Positions 21,527-30,211 of a stretch of 64,000 nt of DNA are shown piece after piece (position 1 is the stretch's first letter; the number at the start of each line of letters is the position of its first letter). The stretch spans positions 1 to 64,000 of the forward strand of contig NZ_FMZF01000006.1 of the NCBI RefSeq assembly GCF_900102745.1. Direction: 5' to 3'. Made by a program: the position numbers and the translations under genes. The notes under the pieces are model-generated. The model was not told the DNA's origin. It was given only the letters and a program-made list of their open reading frames with translations, and did no database searches. This stretch comes from Geodermatophilus telluris (GTDB lineage: Bacteria; Actinomycetota; Actinomycetes; Mycobacteriales; Geodermatophilaceae).

Positions 21527-22126
21527 GTGAGCGAGCCGGCCGCCGAGGGCGACTACCGGGTGCTGGGCACCGAGACCGTCTACGAGGGCCGGGTCATCAC
21601 CCTCGTCCGCGACACCGTGGCGATGCCCGGCGGCGGGGACAGCGTCCGGGAGGTGGTGCGCCACCCGGGCGCCGTCGCCGTCGTCGCGCTCGACGACGAG
21701 GGGCAGGTCGTGCTGCTGCGGCAGTACCGGCACCCGGTGGGCGGCTACCTGTGGGAGCTGCCGGCCGGCCTGCGCGACGCCGACGGCGAGCCGCCGCTGG
21801 AGACCGCGAAGCGAGAGCTCGCCGAGGAGGTGCGGATGGCCGCCGAGCGGTGGTCGCTGCTCACCACGACGTTCTCCACCCCCGGCTTCTGCGACGAGCA
21901 GGTGCTGGTCTACCTCGCCGAGGGACTCTCCGACGTCGACCGGCCCGAGGGGTTCACCGTCGAGCACGAGGAGCTCGACATGACCGTGGAGCTCGTGCCG
22001 CTGGCCGAGGCGGTGCAGCGGGTGTTCGACGGCGCGATCCGCAACTCCGCCGCCGTCGTCGGGCTGCTCGCCGCCGCCCAGCACCGCGCCGCCGGCACGC
22101 GCCTGCGCCCCGTCGACGCCACCTAG
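21527..22126 (+). CDS. Nudix hydrolase, ADP-ribose pyrophosphatase-like
   Basis: 199 residues from GTG 21527, two bases after pyrG. The Nudix core 'PPLETAKRELAEEVRM' has the RE..EE metal-binding residues. The upstream 'HPGAVAVVALDDEGQVVLLR' and 'GGYLWELPAGL' are typical of ADP-ribose pyrophosphatases. The Gly that usually opens the Nudix box is replaced by Asp, as in the mycobacterial orthologue Rv1700 at the same location. Downstream 'FSTPGFCDEQVLVYLAEGL' supports the ADPRase group. It hydrolyses ADP-ribose to AMP and ribose-5-phosphate. Confidence 0.92.
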   Translation: MSEPAAEGDYRVLGTETVYEGRVITLVRDTVAMPGGGDSVREVVRHPGAVAVVALDDEGQVVLLRQYRHPVGGYLWELPAGLRDADGEPPLETAKRELAEEVRMAAERWSLLTTTFSTPGFCDEQVLVYLAEGLSDVDRPEGFTVEHEELDMTVELVPLAEAVQRVFDGAIRNSAAVVGLLAAAQHRAAGTRLRPVDAT

Positions 22127-22144
22127 CGGCCGCGCCCCCCCTCT

Positions 22145-22208
22145 GTCGAGATCACGTGATCTCGACGGGCCGACCGGCGTGTCGCGGTCGAGATCGCGCG
22201 ATCTCGAC
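22145..22208. repeat. two 22-bp perfect palindromes between convergent genes
   Basis: Palindrome 1 (22145-22166) is GTCGAGATCAC followed by its exact complement. Palindrome 2 (22187-22208) is GTCGAGATCGC followed by its complement. They differ only in the two central bases of each arm, start 42 bp apart (about four helical turns), and sit between the Nudix gene and the opposite-strand gene ending at 22219. They could act as a bidirectional terminator, a REP-like repeat or a double operator. Confidence 0.85.
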
Positions 22209-22218
22209 GGGAGCCACC

Positions 22219-22944
22219 TCAGCCGATGACGACGGGGCTGGACCAGCCGACCTGCTCGTAGGCGGTCACCCCGGTGTCGGCGTCGAGCACGAGCTCCTCG
22301 AGCCAGAAGACGTAGGGGACGCCGCCGGTGAGGCCCGCCATCGTCGCGGTGACCTCGCCGCAGTCGCCGCGCTGGCCGACGGTCACCTGCGGCGGGGCCG
22401 GCTGCGGTCCGGACACCAGCTGCTGGCTGACCGCCGTCACCCGGTAGCCCTGCACCACCGCGCGGCCGTCGGCCTGCCAGCTCACCGTGGCCGACCCCGT
22501 CCCGGGGACCACGCCCGGGGGGACCTGCCGGAGGCTGCCGTAGCCGCCGCACTGCGCCGGCGGCGGGGTGGTCTCCAGCGGCACGCCGCGGGGCACCAGC
22601 GGGGTCGGCAGCTCGACCGCCAGCCGGCGCGGCACGGGGACGGCGAGCACCGGGGTGTCGACCACCGGGTCGGGTACGCCGGTGGACACCTGCGGGGACT
22701 CGACCACCGGCGCCGGCCGCGGCCCGTCGGCGGTGCCCGCGTTGCGGAACGGGGCCCACGACGCGGTGACCTGCGCGGCGACCTCGGTGGCCGGACCGGA
22801 GAGCACCACCAGCCCGACCGCCGTCGCGACCAGGGCCCGCCCGGCCACGCCGCCGGCCGAGGGGCCCGGGCGGCCCCGCCGCCGCGCCCGCGGCCGCCCG
22901 CGTCCCGTCCGTCCCACGCCCACCTCCCGGATCAGCAGGGGCAT
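22219..22944 (-). CDS. membrane-anchored secreted protein with fibronectin-III-like domain
   Basis: 241 residues from ATG 22944. A basic head (R/G-rich) precedes a membrane or signal helix around residues 35-58 ('ALVATAVGLVVLSGPATEV'). A Pro-rich linker follows, then a ~120-residue C-terminal domain with a beta-sandwich pattern: 'SATVSWQADGRAVVQGYRV', 'CGEVTATMAGLTGGVPYVFW'. That pairing of 'W...Y.V' and 'L..G..Y.F' is typical of fibronectin type III. Two Cys (in 'AQCGGYG' and 'RGDCGEV') may form a disulfide. It is downstream of, and 20 bases from, the other membrane gene. No function is recognised. Confidence 0.7.
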   Translation of the reverse strand: MPLLIREVGVGRTGRGRPRARRRGRPGPSAGGVAGRALVATAVGLVVLSGPATEVAAQVTASWAPFRNAGTADGPRPAPVVESPQVSTGVPDPVVDTPVLAVPVPRRLAVELPTPLVPRGVPLETTPPPAQCGGYGSLRQVPPGVVPGTGSATVSWQADGRAVVQGYRVTAVSQQLVSGPQPAPPQVTVGQRGDCGEVTATMAGLTGGVPYVFWLEELVLDADTGVTAYEQVGWSSPVVIG

Positions 22945-22964
22945 CGGCACGGACGGTGCCCGGC

Positions 22965-23624
22965 TCAACCCGAGCGCGACGGTGGTGTGGCGGTGGCGCC
23001 GGTGCCGGCGTCGGGGCCCGACCCGGGCAGCCGCAGCCCGAGACGGCCGGCCTCCAGCGCGGCCAGCGCCCGCACCGCCGCGGGGTCGCCGGCCCGCCAC
23101 GCCGCGCCGGTGCCCGGCGGCAGCGCGGCCAGCCGGGGGAGCGGGGCGGTGGCCACCGCGCGTGCGGCCAGCAGCTCGAGGTCGGCCGGGCCGCCCGACA
23201 TCCGCGCCACCGCCGAGGCCTCCCGCACCCAGCGCAGCCGCCACGGCAGCCACCGCGACACCAGCCACCCGACCGGCAGCACCACCAGCACGACGGCGAG
23301 CACCGTGGCCAGCGTGCCGACGGCGTCCTGCGCGGCCTGCCCGGCGCCGCTCACCGACCCCGCGGCCTCGCCCAGGGCGTCGAACGGCGAGGACAGCTCG
23401 TCGCCGACCACCGGCACGTCCTCCGCCGCCGACGCCGCCGAGCCCATGCTGTCGGCGACGGAGCTGCCGAGGTCCTCCACCGCCCGGCCGGGCTCGGCGA
23501 GCACCAGCACCGCGCCGTGCACCACCCGGGCCACGACCACCCACAGCACGAGCCAGCCGAGGACGCCGGCGTCGGCGAGGACCTGACCGAGGCGCCGGTC
23601 GGGCCGGGCGGCGTACAGGCGCAT
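22965..23624 (-). CDS. two-helix membrane protein of unknown function
   Basis: 219 residues from ATG 23624. Two hydrophobic stretches are visible: residues ~21-42 ('VLGWLVLWVVVARVVHGAVL') and ~102-125 ('VGTLATVLAVVLVVLPVGWL'). The loop between them is Ala/Ser/Asp-rich and predicted extracytoplasmic. The C-terminal ~90 residues are cytoplasmic and helical, with 'LPRLAALPPGTGAAWRAGD'. This pattern is a common, uncharacterised actinobacterial family. It forms a likely operon with the fibronectin-like gene and diverges from ald. Confidence 0.7.
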   Translation of the reverse strand: MRLYAARPDRRLGQVLADAGVLGWLVLWVVVARVVHGAVLVLAEPGRAVEDLGSSVADSMGSAASAAEDVPVVGDELSSPFDALGEAAGSVSGAGQAAQDAVGTLATVLAVVLVVLPVGWLVSRWLPWRLRWVREASAVARMSGGPADLELLAARAVATAPLPRLAALPPGTGAAWRAGDPAAVRALAALEAGRLGLRLPGSGPDAGTGATATPPSRSG

Positions 23625-23701
23625 CCGGGTGCTCCTCCTCCGGGTGGGTGACCCCGGCCATGGTGCGGGCTCCGGCCGGTGGCGGCAGCGCGGGAGCTGG
23701 C

Positions 23702-23707
23702 TAGGGT
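23702..23707 (+). promoter_or_regulatory. candidate -10 box upstream of ald
   Basis: TAGGGT fits TANNNT and would place transcription start near 23714, giving an untranslated leader of about 80 bases before ald ATG 23796. No clear -35. The intergenic region (23625-23795) also lies upstream of the divergent membrane gene. Confidence 0.4.
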
Positions 23708-23795
23708 CCCGGTGTGGGCTCCCTCACCCGGGAGCCGGACGACAGGTGCGGCGCCGACGACCTCGGCCCCGGCCGCGGAGACGGGAGCGGGATCG

Positions 23796-24911
23796 ATGCA
23801 CGTCGGAGTGCCCCGAGAGGTCAAGAACAGGGAGTACCGGGTGGCGCTGACCCCGGCCGGGGTCACCGAGCTGACCCGCGCCGGGCACACGGTGCTCGTC
23901 GAGCAGGGCGCGGGGGAGGGCAGCTCCATCCCCGACGGCGACTACGCCGCCGCCGGCGCGCGGATCGTCGGGTCCGCCGACGACGTGTGGGCCGACGCCG
24001 ACCTGCTGCTCAAGGTCAAGGAGCCGATCGAGGAGGAGTACGGCCGGCTGCGCTCCGGGCAGACCCTGTTCACCTACCTGCACCTGGCCGCCTCCCGGCC
24101 CTGCACCGAGGCCCTGGTCGCCTCGGGCACCACCGCCATCGCCTACGAGACGGTGCAGACCGCCGGCGGCGCGCTGCCGCTGCTGGCGCCGATGAGCGAG
24201 GTGGCCGGGCGGATGGCCCCCCAGGTCGGCGCGCACTGCCTGGAGCGGGCGCACGGCGGCCGCGGGGTGCTGCTCGGCGGGGTGTCCGGCGTCTACGCGG
24301 CCAAGGTCGTCGTCATCGGCGCCGGGGTCTCGGGGATGAACGCGGCGGCGATCGCGCTGGGCATGCAGGCCGAGGTCGTCGTCCTCGACCGGGACATCGA
24401 CAAGCTGCGCGCCGCCGACCGGATCTACCAGGGGCACCTGCAGACGGTGGCCTCCAACTCCTACGAGGTGGAGCGGGCGGTGCTCGACGCCGACCTGGTC
24501 ATCGGCGCGGTGCTGGTGCCCGGCGCCAAGGCCCCGACGCTGGTGAGCAACGACCTGGTCAAGCGGATGAAGCCCGGGTCGGTGCTGGTGGACATCGCCG
24601 TCGACCAGGGCGGCTGCTTCGAGGACACCCGGCCCACGACACACGACGAGCCGACCTTCCGCGTGCACGAGTCGGTGTTCTACTGCGTGGCGAACATGCC
24701 CGGTGCCGTCCCGAACACCTCCACGCACGCCCTGACCAACGTGACGCTGCCCTACGTCATGGCCCTGGCCACCCAGGGGACGCGGGCGGCGGTCACCGCC
24801 GACCCGGCTCTGGCCCACGGGGTCAACGTCGTCGGCGGGCACGTGGTGCTGCCCGAGGTGGCGGACGCGCACGGGATGGACGCCGTGCCGTGGGAGGAGC
24901 TGCTGTCCTGA
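23796..24911 (+). CDS. ald: alanine dehydrogenase
   Basis: 371 residues from ATG 23796 ('[20 protein letters not shown]'). This N-terminus, '[15 protein letters not shown]' (catalytic Lys), '[10 protein letters not shown]' (substrate His) and the NAD-binding '[19 protein letters not shown]' are diagnostic. '[20 protein letters not shown]' and '[14 protein letters not shown]' follow. It converts L-alanine, NAD and water to pyruvate, ammonia and NADH. In mycobacteria ald is hypoxia- and alanine-induced. It is not next to xerD in mycobacteria, so its insertion into the conserved block is lineage-specific. Confidence 0.97.
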   Translation: MHVGVPREVKNREYRVALTPAGVTELTRAGHTVLVEQGAGEGSSIPDGDYAAAGARIVGSADDVWADADLLLKVKEPIEEEYGRLRSGQTLFTYLHLAASRPCTEALVASGTTAIAYETVQTAGGALPLLAPMSEVAGRMAPQVGAHCLERAHGGRGVLLGGVSGVYAAKVVVIGAGVSGMNAAAIALGMQAEVVVLDRDIDKLRAADRIYQGHLQTVASNSYEVERAVLDADLVIGAVLVPGAKAPTLVSNDLVKRMKPGSVLVDIAVDQGGCFEDTRPTTHDEPTFRVHESVFYCVANMPGAVPNTSTHALTNVTLPYVMALATQGTRAAVTADPALAHGVNVVGGHVVLPEVADAHGMDAVPWEELLS

Positions 24912-24943
24912 CCGCCACCCTGCCGGGACCCCTCGTCGAGCGC

Positions 24944-25858
24944 GTGGTCACCGGCTACCTCGACCACCTCGCCGTCGAGCGGGGCCTGGCCGCCAACACC
25001 ATCGCCTCCTACCGCCGCGACCTGCGCCGCTACACCCGGTTCCTCGCCGACGCGGGCGTGCGGGGGTTGTCGGAGGTGGCCGAGAGCGACGTCTCGGGGT
25101 TCCTGGCGGCGCTGCGCGCCGGGGACGACGAGCACCCGCCGCTGTCGGCTCCCTCGGCGGCGCGGGCGGTGGTCGCCGTCCGGGGGCTGCACCGCTTCGC
25201 GCTGCTCGACGGGCTGGTGCCCGGCGACGTCGCCGCCGAGGTCCGCCCGCCGGCGCCCCCGCGGCGGCTGCCCAAGGCGGTCCCGGTGGAGGACGTGGTC
25301 GCGCTCATCGAGGCCGCCGGCTCGCTGGAGGGGCCGCGCGGGCTGCGCGACCGGGCCCTGCTGGAGGTCCTCTACGGCACCGGGGCGCGCATCTCCGAGG
25401 CCGTGGGGCTGGCCGTCGACGACCTCGACCGCGGCCAGGCGGTGGTGCGGCTGGCCGGCAAGGGCGGCAAGCAGCGGATCGTGCCGGTGGGCAGCTACGC
25501 GCTGCGCGCCGTCGAGGAGTACCTGGTGCGCGCCCGGCCCGCGCTGGCGGCGTCCGGGAGGGGCGCGGTCCGCGGCGGGCGGCTGTTCCTCAACGCCCGC
25601 GGCGGGCCGCTGTCGCGGCAGAGCGCCTGGGCGATCCTGCGGACGGCGGCCGAGCGGGCGGGGGTCACCGCGGAGGTCTCCCCGCACACCCTGCGGCACT
25701 CCTTCGCCACCCACCTGCTCGACGGCGGCGCCGACGTCCGCGTGGTGCAGGAGCTCCTCGGCCACGCGTCGGTGACCACGACGCAGGTCTACACGCTGGT
25801 CACGGTCGACAAGCTGCGCGAGGTCTACGCCAGCAGCCACCCGCGTGCGCTCAGCTGA
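24944..25858 (+). CDS. xerD: site-specific tyrosine recombinase XerD
   Basis: 304 residues from GTG 24944. The start is uncertain: an in-frame GTG at 24890 or a CTG at 24908 (after GGAGGAG) would add 12-18 residues, closer to the usual 311. The SAM-like core-binding domain begins '[20 protein letters not shown]'. The catalytic domain has Arg in '[13 protein letters not shown]', Lys in '[15 protein letters not shown]', H-x-x-R in '[14 protein letters not shown]', His in '[12 protein letters not shown]' and the Tyr nucleophile in '[13 protein letters not shown]'. It resolves chromosome dimers with XerC at dif. It is chromosomal and syntenic, so it is not the island integrase. Confidence 0.95.
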   Translation: MVTGYLDHLAVERGLAANTIASYRRDLRRYTRFLADAGVRGLSEVAESDVSGFLAALRAGDDEHPPLSAPSAARAVVAVRGLHRFALLDGLVPGDVAAEVRPPAPPRRLPKAVPVEDVVALIEAAGSLEGPRGLRDRALLEVLYGTGARISEAVGLAVDDLDRGQAVVRLAGKGGKQRIVPVGSYALRAVEEYLVRARPALAASGRGAVRGGRLFLNARGGPLSRQSAWAILRTAAERAGVTAEVSPHTLRHSFATHLLDGGADVRVVQELLGHASVTTTQVYTLVTVDKLREVYASSHPRALS

Positions 25859-26057
25859 CGACGGGACGCCCGGCCCGCTGGCAGCTGTTGCCCACGAGCA
25901 TGGGTCTACCGGCGGGTAACGCGGGCAACACTCGCCAGCACCGGCGTGTCCTCCCGCCCGTCGCGCCGTTGCCTCCCTACCGTCGGGGACGACCCGAGCG
26001 GACAGGACGCTGCTCGCGCCGGCACGGCCGGCAGGGGAACGGGAGGAAGGGCGACTC

Positions 26058-26966
26058 ATGGCGATCCGAGGGGACGTGGCCGGCCAGGCCCTCGCGCTCC
26101 CGGCCGAGAGCGGCACCGAGATGGGGGCCGCCGCCTCGAAGCTGGACCCGGCCCGCGCGCGGCAGCGCCGGCTGCCCGAGCCCCCACCGCTGGAGCGGCA
26201 CGGCCCCGCGCGGGTGATCGCGATGTGCAACCAGAAGGGCGGCGTCGGCAAGACGACGTCGACGATCAACCTGGGCGCCTCGCTGGTCGAGTACGGCCGG
26301 CGCGTGCTGCTGGTCGACCTCGACCCGCAGGGTGCGCTGTCGGTCGGCCTCGGCGTCCCGGCCCAGCAGCTGGACCGCACCATCTACAACGCGCTCATGG
26401 AGCGGCGGACGACGCTGGCCGACGTCCGGGTGGGCACCGACGTGCCCGGCCTGGACCTGGTGCCCAGCAACATCGACCTGTCGGCCGCCGAGGTGCAGCT
26501 GGTCAGCGAGGTCGCCCGCGAGCAGACGCTGCTGCGCGCGCTGGCCGACGTCCGCGACGAGTACGACTACGTCCTCATCGACTGCCAGCCCTCGCTGGGC
26601 CTGCTCACGGTCAACGCGCTCACCGCGGCCGACGGCGTGGTCATCCCGCTGGAGTGCGAGTTCTTCTCGCTGCGCGGGGTGGCGCTGCTGGTCGACACGA
26701 TCGACAAGGTCAAGGAGCGGCTCAACCCGTCGCTGGAGATCGACGGCATCCTCGCCACGATGTACGACTCCCGGACCGTGCACTGCCGGGAGGTGTTCAG
26801 CCGGGTGGTCGAGGCCTTCGGCGACACCGTCTTCCGGACGGTCATCCAGCGCACCGTGCGCTTCCCGGAGACCACCGTGGCCGGCCAGCCGATCACCACC
26901 TGGGCGCCGACCTCGTCGGGTGCGGCCGCCTACCGCGACCTGGCCAAGGAGGTCATCTCCCTGTGA
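26058..26966 (+). CDS. parA: ParA/Soj-family ATPase
   Basis: 302 residues from ATG 26058, ribosome site GGGAGGAAGGG. Deviant Walker A 'CNQKGGVGKTTSTINLG', 'LLVDLDPQGALSVGLG', 'YVLIDCQPSLGLLTVNAL' and 'IPLECEFFSLRGVALL' are all classic ParA. It corresponds to the second ParA of mycobacteria (Rv1708), next to scpA and scpB, not the origin-proximal parAB. The 199-base upstream region has a short inverted repeat (GTTGCCC ... GGGCAAC) but no parS-like TGTTTCACGTGAAACA. It overlaps the next gene by four bases. Confidence 0.93.
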   Translation: MAIRGDVAGQALALPAESGTEMGAAASKLDPARARQRRLPEPPPLERHGPARVIAMCNQKGGVGKTTSTINLGASLVEYGRRVLLVDLDPQGALSVGLGVPAQQLDRTIYNALMERRTTLADVRVGTDVPGLDLVPSNIDLSAAEVQLVSEVAREQTLLRALADVRDEYDYVLIDCQPSLGLLTVNALTAADGVVIPLECEFFSLRGVALLVDTIDKVKERLNPSLEIDGILATMYDSRTVHCREVFSRVVEAFGDTVFRTVIQRTVRFPETTVAGQPITTWAPTSSGAAAYRDLAKEVISL

Positions 26967-27475
26967 CACGTCGTCCGGTCCTGCCCGGTGCCGCCGAGCT
27001 GTTCCGGCGCACCGACGGGCCCGCCGGTGCCGAGGTCACCGAGCTGCCCGACCTGGCCGCGGCCAGCCGGTCACCGGCGCTGCGCGGGGCGGCCCGCCGA
27101 GCCGCCGAGCCCGAGCCGGCCGAGGAGCCGGCTCCCGGTACCGGCCTGACGCTGGTTCCCGGCGGCGCGTCGGCCGACCCGCTGGCCGCCTACCGGGCGC
27201 CCGGCGTCGCGGCGCCGTCCGCGCCCGGGGCCCGCACCCGCGGCAAGGCCGCCCGTCCCGCCGGCGGCGCCCGCCAGCGGCACGACGAGAAGATCACCGT
27301 CTACATCTCCGCCGAGGAGCTGCTCGCGCTGGAGAGCGCCCGGCTGTCGCTGCGCGCCGAGCACGGCGTGGCCGCCGACCGCGGCCGGATCGTGCGCGAG
27401 GCGATCGCCGTCCTGCTCGCCGACCTGGCCGACAACGGCGACACCTCGGTGCTGGTCCGCCGCCTCCGCGGCTAG
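26963..27475 (+). CDS. ribbon-helix-helix-like partner of ParA
   Basis: 170 residues from GTG 26963, overlapping the parA stop. The first ~105 residues are disordered (A/P/G/R-rich). The last ~65 begin 'HDEKITVYISAEELLALESA' and continue to 'DRGRIVREAIAVLLADL'. That is a strand followed by two helices, as in ribbon-helix-helix DNA-binding folds used by small ParB-type centromere binders. The coupling to ParA supports a ParA-partner role; DNA target unknown. The protein is usually annotated hypothetical. Confidence 0.7.
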   Translation: MTRRPVLPGAAELFRRTDGPAGAEVTELPDLAAASRSPALRGAARRAAEPEPAEEPAPGTGLTLVPGGASADPLAAYRAPGVAAPSAPGARTRGKAARPAGGARQRHDEKITVYISAEELLALESARLSLRAEHGVAADRGRIVREAIAVLLADLADNGDTSVLVRRLRG

Positions 27476-27477
27476 GA

Positions 27478-27503
27478 CCCGACACCCGCGCGCGGGTGCC
27501 GGG
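27478..27503 (+). terminator. hairpin after the parA operon
   Basis: CCCG-A-CACCCGCG is followed directly by CGCGGGTG-C-CGGG, a 13-bp arm with one A/C mismatch and essentially no loop. It lies 2 bases after the stop codon and 20 bases before the scpA -10 box, so it can separate the two transcripts. No T-tract. Confidence 0.6.
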
Positions 27504-27522
27504 ATCTGTCGGGGGTCGCACG

Positions 27523-27528
27523 TAGCCT
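27523..27528 (+). promoter_or_regulatory. candidate -10 box for leaderless scpA mRNA
   Basis: TAGCCT fits TANNNT and ends eight bases before GTG 27537. There is no ribosome site before that GTG, consistent with a leaderless transcript. Confidence 0.5.
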
Positions 27529-27536
27529 TGCGGTCC

Positions 27537-28394
27537 GTGAACGGGAACGGACGGGCGGTGGCGACGGCGGAGCGTGTCGCCGACGACGCGCCGTCGACCC
27601 GCTTCACCGTCCGGCTCACCAACTTCGAGGGCCCGTTCGACCTGCTGCTGCAGCTGATCGGCCGGCACCAGCTCGACGTCACCGAGATCGCGCTGTCGGT
27701 GGTCACCGACGAGTTCATCGCCCACCTGCGGGCGCTCGGCGACGAGCTCGACCTCGACCAGGCCAGCGAGTTCCTCGTCGTCGCCGCCACGCTGCTCGAC
27801 CTCAAGGCGGCCCGGTTGCTGCCGGCCGCCGAGGTCGACGACGAGGACGACCTCGAGCTGCTCGAGGCCCGCGACCTGCTCTTCGCCCGGCTGCTGCAGT
27901 ACCGCGCCTACAAGCAGGCCGCGGCGTTCCTGCGCGAGCGGGAGACGGCCGCGGCCGGCCGGTACGCCCGCGAGGTGCCGCTGGAGCCGCGGTTCGCCGA
28001 GCTGGTGCCCGAGGTGCTGCTGGGCGTGACGCCCGAGCGCTTCGCCGCGCTGGCCGCGCGGGCGCTGGCGCCGAAGGAGCCGCCGACGGTCGGCGTCACG
28101 CACCTGCACGCGCCGCCGGTCAGCGTCGCCGAGCAGCTGCTGGCGCTGCGCGGTGCGCTGTTCGGCGCGGGCTCGCTGACCTTCCGGGCGCTGACCGGCG
28201 ACTGCTCCTCGACGCTGGAGGTCGTGGCCCGCTTCCTCGCGCTGCTCGAGCTCTACCGGCAGCAGCGGGTCACCTTCACCCAGCCGACGCCGCTGGGGGA
28301 GCTGCACGTGCGCTGGACCGGCCCGGCCACCGTGGCCGCCGTCGGCGACCTCGGCGGCCCGGCTCCCCGGGACGACGAGCGGGCCGCCTCGTGA
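27537..28394 (+). CDS. scpA: segregation and condensation protein A
   Basis: 285 residues from GTG 27537 (a TTG at 27528 is also in frame). It has the ScpA kleisin N-terminal pattern 'FEGPFDLLLQLIGRHQLDVT', 'DEFIAHLRAL', 'ASEFLVVAATLLDLKAARLL', and the C-terminal winged-helix region 'TLEVVARFLALLELYRQQRV'. It bridges the SMC heads together with ScpB. It overlaps scpB by four bases, so stoichiometric translation is likely. A divergent 'LEARDLLFARLLQYRAYKQA' central helix is typical of actinobacterial forms. Confidence 0.95.
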   Translation: MNGNGRAVATAERVADDAPSTRFTVRLTNFEGPFDLLLQLIGRHQLDVTEIALSVVTDEFIAHLRALGDELDLDQASEFLVVAATLLDLKAARLLPAAEVDDEDDLELLEARDLLFARLLQYRAYKQAAAFLRERETAAAGRYAREVPLEPRFAELVPEVLLGVTPERFAALAARALAPKEPPTVGVTHLHAPPVSVAEQLLALRGALFGAGSLTFRALTGDCSSTLEVVARFLALLELYRQQRVTFTQPTPLGELHVRWTGPATVAAVGDLGGPAPRDDERAAS

Positions 28395-29260
28395 GCGGGC
28401 CGCAGGAGCCGCCGGAGCGGGCGCCGATCAGCTGGGAGGCGCTGGCCGCCGAGCTGGAGGCCACCCGCGAGACGTCCGCGGACCGGGCCGACGCCGACCC
28501 GGCCGTCTGGGACGCCGTCGCCGCCGAGCTCGCCGCCCGGGTGGCCGAGCGCCCGGCCGCGCCCGAGCCCGAGCCGCCGCCCCTGCCCGACGAGCCGCTG
28601 CCCGACGAGCCGCTGCCCGGGGAGTCCCTGCCCGACGAGCCGCTGGACGACGGGCCGCAGGCCGCCCTCTTCCCGCTGCCCGATGTCGAGGTCGACGTCA
28701 ATGTCGACGTCGACCCGGTGGAGCTGCGCGGCGGGCTGGAGGCGCTGCTGTTCATCGCCGACGGGCCGGTGGAGGAGGCGACGCTGGCCGCGGCGCTGCG
28801 GGTCCCGCCCGCCCGCGTGCGCGCCGCGCTGGCCGACCTGGCCGCCGAGCACGACGCCCGCCGGTCGGGGGTCACCCTGCGCCGGGTGGGGGAGGGCTGG
28901 CGGTTCTACACCCGCGAGGAGTTCGCGCCGGTGGTCGAGCGGCACCTGGCCGAGGGCCAGCGCACCCGGCTCACCCAGGCGGCGCTGGAGACGCTCGCCG
29001 TCATCGCCTACCGGCAGCCGGTGACCCGCGCGCGGGTGTCGGCGATCCGCGGGGTCGGCGTCGACGGCGTCATGCGCACCCTGCTGGCGCGCGGCCTGGT
29101 GACCGAGGTGGGCACCGACCCCGACAGCGGCGGCGGCCTCTACGGCACCACGCCGCTGTTCCTCGAGCGGCTGGGGCTGACCGGCCTCGACGAGCTCCCG
29201 CCGCTCGCACCGCTGCTGCCCGACGCCGCCGCGGTCGCGCGGGAGACCGCGGAGGGCTGA
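28391..29260 (+). CDS. scpB: segregation and condensation protein B
   Basis: 289 residues from GTG 28391. The first ~105 residues are an actinobacterial extension that includes a Pro/Asp/Glu repeat (LPDEPL repeated three to four times, one copy as LPGESL). ScpB proper starts around 'ELRGGLEALLFIADGPVEEA'. Two winged-helix units follow, with 'LTQAALETLAVIAYRQPVTR' and 'DGVMRTLLARGLVTEVG'. It dimerises and binds ScpA. Without the extension the length (~185) fits the family. The acidic repeat is likely a flexible spacer. Confidence 0.95.
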   Translation: MSGPQEPPERAPISWEALAAELEATRETSADRADADPAVWDAVAAELAARVAERPAAPEPEPPPLPDEPLPDEPLPGESLPDEPLDDGPQAALFPLPDVEVDVNVDVDPVELRGGLEALLFIADGPVEEATLAAALRVPPARVRAALADLAAEHDARRSGVTLRRVGEGWRFYTREEFAPVVERHLAEGQRTRLTQAALETLAVIAYRQPVTRARVSAIRGVGVDGVMRTLLARGLVTEVGTDPDSGGGLYGTTPLFLERLGLTGLDELPPLAPLLPDAAAVARETAEG

Positions 29261-29304
29261 GTCCCGCCCGTCGTCCGCCGGTCCGGCACCGTCCGCCGGG
29301 GTGG

Positions 29305-29310
29305 GAGACT
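29305..29310 (+). promoter_or_regulatory. candidate -10 box for leaderless rluB mRNA
   Basis: GAGACT (close to TAGACT) ends eight bases before ATG 29319, which lacks a ribosome site. The same spacing is seen at pyrG and scpA. Confidence 0.4.
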
Positions 29311-29318
29311 GGACGGCG

Positions 29319-30167
29319 ATGGACACCGCAGCGCACCCCGACGACCTCCCCGGCACCCCCGGCGGTGAGGGCTGGTCGGAGGACATGGAGCTCGCGCCGG
29401 CCCACCCCGGCGACCGCGAGCCCGCCCCCGTTACCGAGGACCGCCAGGGGGAGCGGCTGCAGAAGGTGCTCGCCCGCGCCGGCGTCGGCTCCCGCCGCGT
29501 CTGCGAGGAGATGATCGACCGCGGCCGGATCAGCGTGAACGGCGCGACCGTCACGGTGCAGGGCATGCGGGTCGACCCCGCGACGGACAAGATCGCCGTC
29601 GACGGCCGCCGGATCGAGCTGCGCGACGACCGGGTCACCTACGCGCTCAACAAGCCCCCGGGCGTGCTCACCGCGATGAGCGACGACCGCGACCGGCCCA
29701 CGATCGGCGACATGGTCGGCGACCTCGCGCCCGGGCTGGTGCACGTCGGCCGGCTCGACCAGGACACCGAGGGCCTGCTGCTGGTCACCAACGACGGCGA
29801 GCTCGCCCACCGGCTGGCCCACCCGTCCTACGGGGTGAAGAAGACCTACCTCGCGCAGGTGTCGGGCTCGGTGTCGCGCGAGGTGCACCGCCGGCTGCGT
29901 GCGGGCATCGAGCTCGACGACGGACCGGTGAAGGTCGACTCGTTCCGGGTGGTGGACACCCACGCCGGCCAGTCGGTGGTCGAGGTGGTGCTGCACGAGG
30001 GCCGCAAGCACATCGTGCGCCGGCTGCTGGCCGCCGCGGGCCTGCCGGTGTCGCGGCTGACCCGCACCGCGGTCGGCCCGGTCTCGCTGCAGCGGATGCG
30101 CAGCGGCTCGATCCGGCGGCTCACCCGCCAGGAGGTCGGGGCGCTCGAGGAGCTCGTCGGCCTGTAG
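29319..30167 (+). CDS. rluB: 23S rRNA pseudouridine synthase, RluB/RsuA family
   Basis: 282 residues from ATG 29319. An S4 domain (residues ~45-95: 'ERLQKVLARAGVGSRRVCEE', 'GRISVNGATV') precedes the synthase domain with 'YALNKPPGVLTAMSD', the catalytic Asp in 'VGRLDQDTEGLLLVTNDG', 'KTYLAQVSG' and '[18 protein letters not shown]'. It converts a specific 23S uridine (2605 by E. coli numbering for RluB) to pseudouridine. It matches Rv1711 in synteny. The acidic ~40-residue leader is not conserved. A 65-nt hairpin repeat begins 45 bases after the stop. Confidence 0.93.
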   Translation: MDTAAHPDDLPGTPGGEGWSEDMELAPAHPGDREPAPVTEDRQGERLQKVLARAGVGSRRVCEEMIDRGRISVNGATVTVQGMRVDPATDKIAVDGRRIELRDDRVTYALNKPPGVLTAMSDDRDRPTIGDMVGDLAPGLVHVGRLDQDTEGLLLVTNDGELAHRLAHPSYGVKKTYLAQVSGSVSREVHRRLRAGIELDDGPVKVDSFRVVDTHAGQSVVEVVLHEGRKHIVRRLLAAAGLPVSRLTRTAVGPVSLQRMRSGSIRRLTRQEVGALEELVGL

Positions 30168-30211
30168 GGCGCGGTGGCCCCTCGTCCCTGATCTCCCGCC
30201 GCCCGATCTCC

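Noticed and set aside
24944-25858. xerD considered as an integrase of a mobile element
   Set aside because: It is in the conserved chromosomal position next to parA and scpA, has all XerD motifs, and no att repeats lie near it.
25859-26057. Search for a parS site or a small gene upstream of parA
   Set aside because: Only a short GTTGCCC/GGGCAAC inverted repeat is visible; no ParB-type palindrome and no convincing frame.
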